Assembly: GCA_028875335.1 (NCBI GenBank)
Contig: JAPPEF010000291.1
Coordinates: 1 to 17,961, forward strand
DNA: 17,961 nucleotides
Direction: 5' to 3'
DNA from: Gemmatimonadota bacterium
GTDB lineage: Bacteria; Latescibacterota; UBA2968; UBA8231
Positions 13,071 to 17,961 of this stretch are shown one piece after another. The translations under genes were made by a program, and so were the position numbers. The notes beneath the pieces were generated by a model that saw only the letters and a program-made list of their open reading frames with translations, was not told where the DNA came from and did not search any database. Within the stretch, counting starts at the first letter, position 1, and each line of letters begins with the position of its first letter.

Positions 13071-14608
13071 GGAGCTAACCCCAACGGCCCCACCAACTCG
13101 TCCAGCGCGTCAGCCAGCGGCTGTGGGTCGGCGAGATCGGCGATGACAGCCGCCAAGAACGCTACGCCGCCGCGACGGGCAAAATCCGCAATCTGCGCGT
13201 AGCTCAGCTTGGGCAGGTCGGCTAGCTGCTCGCCGACTAAGTGCGCGAGCCGCTGCTCTAAGATCGGCGGCCGCTCGGCATACGGCATGTTCTTCAGCAG
13301 CAGGATTAGGTCGTTGCGCGCTAGTACGCGCTCGCGGACTCCGTAGCCCAAGCGGCGACAATATCCGGCAAAATCGTCCAAGGCATCCGCACGACCCTTC
13401 GCCAAACCCAGCGCATCCTCTCGCGCAAAGAGGCTCGTCATTATGGTCTGCGCGATCAGGTAGTGGCCCCAGACCGTGGGATGCAAATACTCGGTGATTA
13501 GCTCGTCGCCGACTAAGCCAGCAGGCGCATGAGTGGCAAACGCCTGCTCCACATCGATCAAGATTGCCTCCGACTCCGCGGCCAAAGTGCGAATGGTGCG
13601 GTTGAAAGGCGAGCAGGCCCGCAGGTGAATGCCGTCTAAATCGCGGGCGTGCACAAACGCGGCTAGTGCCTGTGCTGAATCTCCAGCCGCTTGATGCGCT
13701 AAGCCCGCATCAAAGTGCAGGGCCGCGTGCTGTGGATAATCCGCAGATACAGCGTCCGGCGGAAGAACCGATCCCTGCGAGCGCAGAGGGTAAAATCCGG
13801 CCAAATTGGAAACCAGTGTACAGAGCGCGACCGGGACCTTGCGCTCGCGCAGCATCTCAACTATCTCAGCCATATTGCGCTGATGATGAGCCTCGGTCCG
13901 CTGGTGCGCCTCGTCCTCCAAGTAAATCTCGCGCTGCACCAAGTGGACACCGAAGGACTCGGCGGGTGCGGCAGGACGCAGTGCAGCCGCGACGTAGTGC
14001 AGCAGGCTGCCGAGCAAGTAGTAGGTCTTCGTCCGCTGTAGAAACATCTGCAACTGGATGAAGTACCAGTTGCCACTCAGACGCACAAACGGAGTCGCGG
14101 CCCCGTACGGCCCCACGAACTCGTTGTGACCGGCGTAGATCAGGACCAGATCCGGCTCGTGCTCGACCACCTCTTCGACAAATTCGCGCACCACGAAGGA
14201 ATTGATGGCCGTGACGCCGCAGTTGACGACCTCGATCTCGCGCGCTGGATACGCATCGGCGAGCATCTGTTGCAAGAAATTGGGAAACGAAGTATAGGCG
14301 GGGTTGGGAAAGCCGAGCAGGGTTGAAGCCCCCAGCGCGAACACGCGAAATGCGCGCGCGTCTTTGTCGCGGGCAAAGCAATCCTGCCCAGGAGCCAAGC
14401 GCACGTACTGGCGGGGGAAGAAGCGCCGCGCAGCCTGCGGATTGATGCGGTAGGACGAGTCGCTGGCCACAAAAAGGGCGTCGTCCGGCCCGACGCCCAC
14501 CAGCCACAAGCTCGCCTCAAAGAGCGCGACTAGCGACAAACCAACTAGTAGAGCAACGGCCCGGCCTTTTGCCTTATTTGTTGTTTTTACTTTGTTTTGC
14601 GCGTCCAT
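13067..14608 (-). CDS. Membrane-anchored SGNH/GDSL-type hydrolase with TPR-like insert
   Basis: 513 aa from the ATG complementary to 14606-14608; in-frame GTG 14614 and TTG 14611 are also possible, but AGGTG sits just before the ATG. One membrane segment (KGRAVALLVGLSLVALFEASLWLVGVG, about 14-40) puts the rest outside. SGNH blocks: FALGASTLLGFP (Ser95), VVNCGVTAINS (Gly131), IYAGHNEFVGPYG (Asn162), and near the end EYLHPTVWGHYLIA with the catalytic His; the usual Asp of the D-x-x-H block is Glu. About residues 300-335 a TPR-like pair of helices (ALHFDAGLAHQAAGDSAQAL, then FVHARDLDG) is inserted before block V. Members act as esterases or carbohydrate deacetylases; substrate unknown. Start lies 15 bases from the divergent transporter start. 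Confidence 0.85.
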   Translation of the reverse strand: MDAQNKVKTTNKAKGRAVALLVGLSLVALFEASLWLVGVGPDDALFVASDSSYRINPQAARRFFPRQYVRLAPGQDCFARDKDARAFRVFALGASTLLGFPNPAYTSFPNFLQQMLADAYPAREIEVVNCGVTAINSFVVREFVEEVVEHEPDLVLIYAGHNEFVGPYGAATPFVRLSGNWYFIQLQMFLQRTKTYYLLGSLLHYVAAALRPAAPAESFGVHLVQREIYLEDEAHQRTEAHHQRNMAEIVEMLRERKVPVALCTLVSNLAGFYPLRSQGSVLPPDAVSADYPQHAALHFDAGLAHQAAGDSAQALAAFVHARDLDGIHLRACSPFNRTIRTLAAESEAILIDVEQAFATHAPAGLVGDELITEYLHPTVWGHYLIAQTIMTSLFAREDALGLAKGRADALDDFAGYCRRLGYGVRERVLARNDLILLLKNMPYAERPPILEQRLAHLVGEQLADLPKLSYAQIADFARRGGVAFLAAVIADLADPQPLADALDELVGPLGLAP

Positions 14609-14623
14609 CAACACCTAAAAATC

Positions 14624-16573
14624 ATGGCTGAAATCGACTCTTCTGACAAGGCGTCGGCCGCCATTACGGGCCGGAGCATCCTCGTCGGCGCCGCGCTGAG
14701 CTTGGCCATTGCCATCGGCATTCCCTATGGCAGTATGGTCATCCAAGGCTCGCGCCTTGGGCTAAGCTCGGCCACGCCGGCAGCGTTCTTTTTGCTATTC
14801 GTCCTGCTGCTGACTGTCCAAGTCGCCTTGGGACGCTGGGGTTTTCGGCGCGGCGAGTTGGTCGTCATCTTCGCCATGATGGCCGTCGCCACGGCCATTC
14901 CCACGCGCGGCGTAGTGGGCATGCTGCTGCCCATGATCACCGGCACCTTCTACTACGCCACTCCTGAAAACCAATGGGCCGACTTAGTCCATCCGTTTCT
15001 CTCCGATTGGATGGTGGTGTATGACCCGGTCGCGGTAAAGGCATTTTACGAGGGCACCAAAGGCTCGGCCATCCCCTATGACGTCTGGCTCAAGCCGCTC
15101 GGGCGCTGGTTTGCATTCTACGCGGCGTTTTACGCGACCATTATCGCGGCCATAAGCATCTTGCGCCGCCAGTGGGTTGACAACGAACGACTCGTTTTTC
15201 CGCTGGCCCAAGTCCCCCTCGCCATGATCCAAGACGACGAGGGCAAGCAAAGAAGCCTCAAACCCTTTTTTCGCAACCCCATCATGTGGTGCGGCTTGCT
15301 GTTGCCCTTCTTGTTCAACAGCACCAACGCCCTACACCACTACTTCAACTTCGTCCCCTCCCTCGCCCTCCAGACCAGCGTCGAACTGTTCAGCCGCACG
15401 GCCTCGCTCAACATCCGCATCAACTTCCTGATGTTCGGCTTTGCGTACTTTATCAACTCCAATATCGCCTTCAGCCTGTGGTTTTTCTACCTGCTGCACG
15501 TGATCCAAGAAAGCATCTTCCGCTACATCGGCATCTTTAGCCCCGAGGAGCTGGGTCCTTGGACTGGGTCTGGGCCGGTGGGTGCGATCATGGGGCATCA
15601 GATGATGGGCGCGCTCATCGTCTTGGTGTTCTACGGGCTGTGGACGGCGCGGCCCCACCTCAAAAACGTCCTGCGCAAGGCCCTGTGGGGCGACGACCGG
15701 ATTGACGACTCTGCGGAGATCCTTTCCTATCGGGCCGCGTTTTGGCTCTTCGTCGGCGGTGCCAGCACGATGGGCTTCTGGCTGTGGAAGAGCGGGATCC
15801 CGGCTTGGATCGTGCCCTTTTTCCTGTTCTCGTCGCTGGTCATATTCATCGGCCTAGCGCGCGTCATCGCCGAAGCGGGCATGCCTACCGTAACCCCAGA
15901 GATGGTTCCAGCCGGCTTTGTCGTCTCCGGCGTTGGAGTTCCCGCCCTCGGTGCGCCGGGCATGGTCGCCACGGGCTACTCCTTTGTCTGGACGGGGGAC
16001 CTGTTGGTTTTTATGACCGCGCCCCTCGCCAACAGCCTGCGCTTGGGCAGTGTGATCAGCGGCACCCGCCGCCCGCTCTTTTGGGCGATTGTCGTGGCCA
16101 TGCTCATCAGCCTCGTGGTCTCCTGCTGGTTTATGCTCTACCTCGCCTATCGCGACGGCGCGCTCAATCTGCATCCTCAGTACTTCACGGGCTTTGCCAG
16201 ATACCCCTCGGACTTTGCCGCGAAAAAGCTCGCCAACCCCACGGGGCCAAGCCTCGTCGGGTGGCTGTGGACGGGCTTTGGTGCCCTGATCATGGGCGGC
16301 TTGATGACCGCCCGCCACTTCTTCGTGTGGTGGCCCTTTCACCCGCTCGGCTTTGCCGTCAGCACCGGCTGGGTAATGAACAGCATCTGGTTTTCGATCT
16401 TCTTAGCTTGGCTCATCAAGATCACCGTCCTCAAATACGGCGGTCCCCGCACGTATCTCCTCACCCGCCCCTTTTTCGTCGGGGTCGTGCTCGGCCAGTT
16501 CGTTGCCGCTGGCCTGTGGCTGGTGGTGGATGGCTTCACCGGCATGGTTGGCAACCGAACACCTGTATATTAG
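14624..16573 (+). CDS. DUF6785-like polytopic membrane protein (OPT-related)
   Basis: 649 aa from ATG 14624, with no Shine-Dalgarno. About 12-14 hydrophobic segments are visible along the whole length, starting SILVGAALSLAIAIGIPYGS. The layout (two long loops, DWMVVYDPVAVKAFYEG near 130-150 and YLAYRDGALNLHPQYFTGFA near 510-530, followed by TGPSLVGWLWTGFGALIMG) matches the DUF6785/DUF6784 proteins common in environmental planctomycete-like and Poribacteria-like genomes, distantly related to oligopeptide transporters. Expected role: proton-driven uptake or export of a peptide-like or unknown solute; nothing in the sequence gives the substrate. The stop is 13 bases before the next lipoprotein gene, so the two are likely co-transcribed. 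Confidence 0.8.
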   Translation: MAEIDSSDKASAAITGRSILVGAALSLAIAIGIPYGSMVIQGSRLGLSSATPAAFFLLFVLLLTVQVALGRWGFRRGELVVIFAMMAVATAIPTRGVVGMLLPMITGTFYYATPENQWADLVHPFLSDWMVVYDPVAVKAFYEGTKGSAIPYDVWLKPLGRWFAFYAAFYATIIAAISILRRQWVDNERLVFPLAQVPLAMIQDDEGKQRSLKPFFRNPIMWCGLLLPFLFNSTNALHHYFNFVPSLALQTSVELFSRTASLNIRINFLMFGFAYFINSNIAFSLWFFYLLHVIQESIFRYIGIFSPEELGPWTGSGPVGAIMGHQMMGALIVLVFYGLWTARPHLKNVLRKALWGDDRIDDSAEILSYRAAFWLFVGGASTMGFWLWKSGIPAWIVPFFLFSSLVIFIGLARVIAEAGMPTVTPEMVPAGFVVSGVGVPALGAPGMVATGYSFVWTGDLLVFMTAPLANSLRLGSVISGTRRPLFWAIVVAMLISLVVSCWFMLYLAYRDGALNLHPQYFTGFARYPSDFAAKKLANPTGPSLVGWLWTGFGALIMGGLMTARHFFVWWPFHPLGFAVSTGWVMNSIWFSIFLAWLIKITVLKYGGPRTYLLTRPFFVGVVLGQFVAAGLWLVVDGFTGMVGNRTPVY

Positions 16574-16586
16574 AAGGAAAAAATCT

Positions 16587-17961
16587 ATGCGTCCTCTGTA
16601 CATCCTTGCTATCACTACCGCCCTCGCGGCCTGTTCTCAGGAAACAAACGCGCCCGTGGCGCGAGTCGATGAAGTGCCCATCTCAGGGGAGAGCCTGCGG
16701 TCCTTTGTCGAAAAGCTGCCCCCGGGCTTGCACAACCCCGAAGGCGGCGACGCGGCCCGACGGCAATACTTGCAATCGCTTATCGACCGCCAGCTCATTC
16801 TCAAAGAGGCCCTCGTCCACGGGCTAGATACGCTGCACGCGGTAAAACGCACCGTCGATGAGGCCGTGGATGCGCGAGTTATCGCCCTTTACCGGGCGCG
16901 CAACATAACCGCTCAGGTGCAAGTGCCCGAAGAAGACGTGCGCCGCGTCTTTACTGAGGAGGGCTACCACCGCGAGCGCAAGCTCAACGCAATTTTGGTC
17001 CACACCCGCGCCGAAATCGAAGCGGCCGTGGCGGCGCTCGATGCTGGACAGCCTTTTGCCGAGGTGGCCCGCGCCCACTCGCTCGACAAGCGCTCGGCGG
17101 AGCAGGGCGGCGAGTTGGGCTTTATTGGCCGCGAGGCCGCGCCCAGCCTGCACATCCCGGCCGAGGTCTTCAATACGCTGCCCTTGGGAGAAATATCCGC
17201 TCCTCTGCGCGCTGGTCTCAGTTGGCACATCGTCCGCTTTACCGAAGACCGCGATACGTCCTATGAGCGCTACCGACCCCTCATCGAGGAGCAGTTGTTC
17301 AGGGAGCGCTTAGCCCAAGTTGAGGCCGAGCATTTTGAGTCGCTGCGCGCAGCGGCAAATGCGGCTCTTGACCGCGACGGACTGCAACTCATGCTCAGCG
17401 CAGCCCAACGCGAAGACGGCGCGCTACTCGACACGTGCACTGCGCCGCTCTACACCTTTGCAGAGGGCCAAGCCACAGTCGCCGCAGCGTACAAGGCCCT
17501 GCGGCGGCTCAATGCCCAGCGCAGCCTCAAAGACAGCACGCGCGCGCGCACCGCGCTAGACAGGCTCGTACTGCGGCCCCTCCTCCAGCGCCGTGCCGCC
17601 CACGAACAGGACCTGCACGACGACCCGGACGTCCAACGGCTGGCCAAGAGGGCCTACCAAGACGCGCTACTCGACGCCGTGCGCAACCGCTTCGCAGCCG
17701 TCGAAATGCTCTCCGACGCCGAGGTGTGGGAGTACTACGACAGCCATCCCGACATGTTTTATCACGAAGAATCCGTCGAGGTCGAAGAGCTGCTCGCGTC
17801 TAGCCCGGCCGAGGCCCAGCGGCTCAGCGACCAGCTCGCAGCCGGCGCGAGTTTTGCCGATCTCGCCGACCGCAGCGTGCGCGCCCAAGCCGTCCAGTCG
17901 CAAGCGCGCTTCCACTTCCATCCGCGCGACGAGAAGCTCTATCCGCGCCTAGTCCCGGCCA
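16587..17961 (+). CDS. Parvulin-type (PpiC/SurA-like) peptidyl-prolyl isomerase lipoprotein, 3' end outside window
   Basis: At least 458 codons are open to the window end, from ATG 16587 with AGAAGGAAA as ribosome site. Signal MRPLYILAITTALAAC has a perfect lipobox (Cys16), so the protein is membrane-anchored outside the cytoplasm. Residues about 20-125 are the N-terminal helical chaperone part, including LIDRQLILKEALVHGL. A first parvulin domain spans about 131-220 (FAEVARAHSLDKRSAEQGGE then LGFIG, and WHIVRF). A second long helical part (230-390) follows, then a second parvulin domain starts at about 392 (FYHEESVEVEELLASS). The first catalytic His of the usual H-I-L motif is replaced in both (NAILVHT and VEELLAS), as in the inactive domain of SurA, so a chaperone role is likelier than isomerase activity. 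It probably helps fold exported proteins. Confidence 0.88.
   Translation, partial: MRPLYILAITTALAACSQETNAPVARVDEVPISGESLRSFVEKLPPGLHNPEGGDAARRQYLQSLIDRQLILKEALVHGLDTLHAVKRTVDEAVDARVIALYRARNITAQVQVPEEDVRRVFTEEGYHRERKLNAILVHTRAEIEAAVAALDAGQPFAEVARAHSLDKRSAEQGGELGFIGREAAPSLHIPAEVFNTLPLGEISAPLRAGLSWHIVRFTEDRDTSYERYRPLIEEQLFRERLAQVEAEHFESLRAAANAALDRDGLQLMLSAAQREDGALLDTCTAPLYTFAEGQATVAAAYKALRRLNAQRSLKDSTRARTALDRLVLRPLLQRRAAHEQDLHDDPDVQRLAKRAYQDALLDAVRNRFAAVEMLSDAEVWEYYDSHPDMFYHEESVEVEELLASSPAEAQRLSDQLAAGASFADLADRSVRAQAVQSQARFHFHPRDEKLYPRLVPA

Noticed and set aside
15742..16827. 361-codon plus-strand frame overlapping the DUF6785-like gene
   Set aside because: Arg/His/Pro-rich shadow of the membrane protein gene, crossing its stop and the start of the next lipoprotein gene.

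Overview
This is a GC-rich bacterial stretch. The ABC-transporter, Tat-exported molybdoenzyme, lipoprotein and DUF6785-type membrane genes resemble what is seen in environmental lineages such as Poribacteria, Latescibacterota or Planctomycetes. That placement is inference from gene content and is weak. No rRNA, tRNA, CRISPR array or complete insertion sequence was seen.

Layout. (1) 1-2538, plus strand: the 3' part of endonuclease III, a Tat-exported sulfite-oxidase-like molybdopterin protein, and a PIG-L/LmbE-type deacetylase. (2) 2542-3735, minus strand: a trypsin-like serine protease lipoprotein with an N-terminal coiled coil. (3) 3856-6858, plus strand: a carbohydrate ABC importer made of a lipoprotein binding protein and two permeases, with no ATPase gene beside it. 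(4) 6859-10798: an accessory island holding an MNT-HEPN (MntA/HepT-like) toxin-antitoxin pair, gene scraps, a HEPN-like gene broken by a stop codon in a locally AT-rich segment, and an intact two-gene ATPase plus DUF4276 (TOPRIM-like) cassette. The cassette is flanked by imperfect 67-nt direct repeats. (5) 10799-13070, plus strand: an unrecognised, possibly TIM-barrel protein and a PLP enzyme of the D-cysteine desulfhydrase/ACC deaminase family, separated by a GTAGGGGCGAC-type inverted repeat. (6) 13067-14608, minus strand: a membrane-anchored SGNH/GDSL hydrolase. (7) 14624 to the end, plus strand: a DUF6785-like polytopic membrane protein, then the start of a parvulin-type peptidyl-prolyl isomerase lipoprotein that runs off the window.

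How it fits together. The metabolic genes on both sides of the island look like parts of a scavenging locus: importer, possible sugar-acting enzyme, PLP enzyme and esterase-like hydrolase. The island between them is the part most likely gained by transfer. It combines a nucleotidyltransferase/HEPN RNase pair with an ATPase/TOPRIM-like pair, both architectures associated with phage or plasmid defence. It also shows decay: an open frame without a start that ends in a GTGA overlap with the MNT gene; a short ATPase-like 5' end that overlaps the HEPN stop as ATGA; and a nonsense codon in the HEPN-like gene. The best candidates for something undescribed are the ATPase-DUF4276 cassette with its flanking repeats, and the layered scrap structure at 6851-7941.
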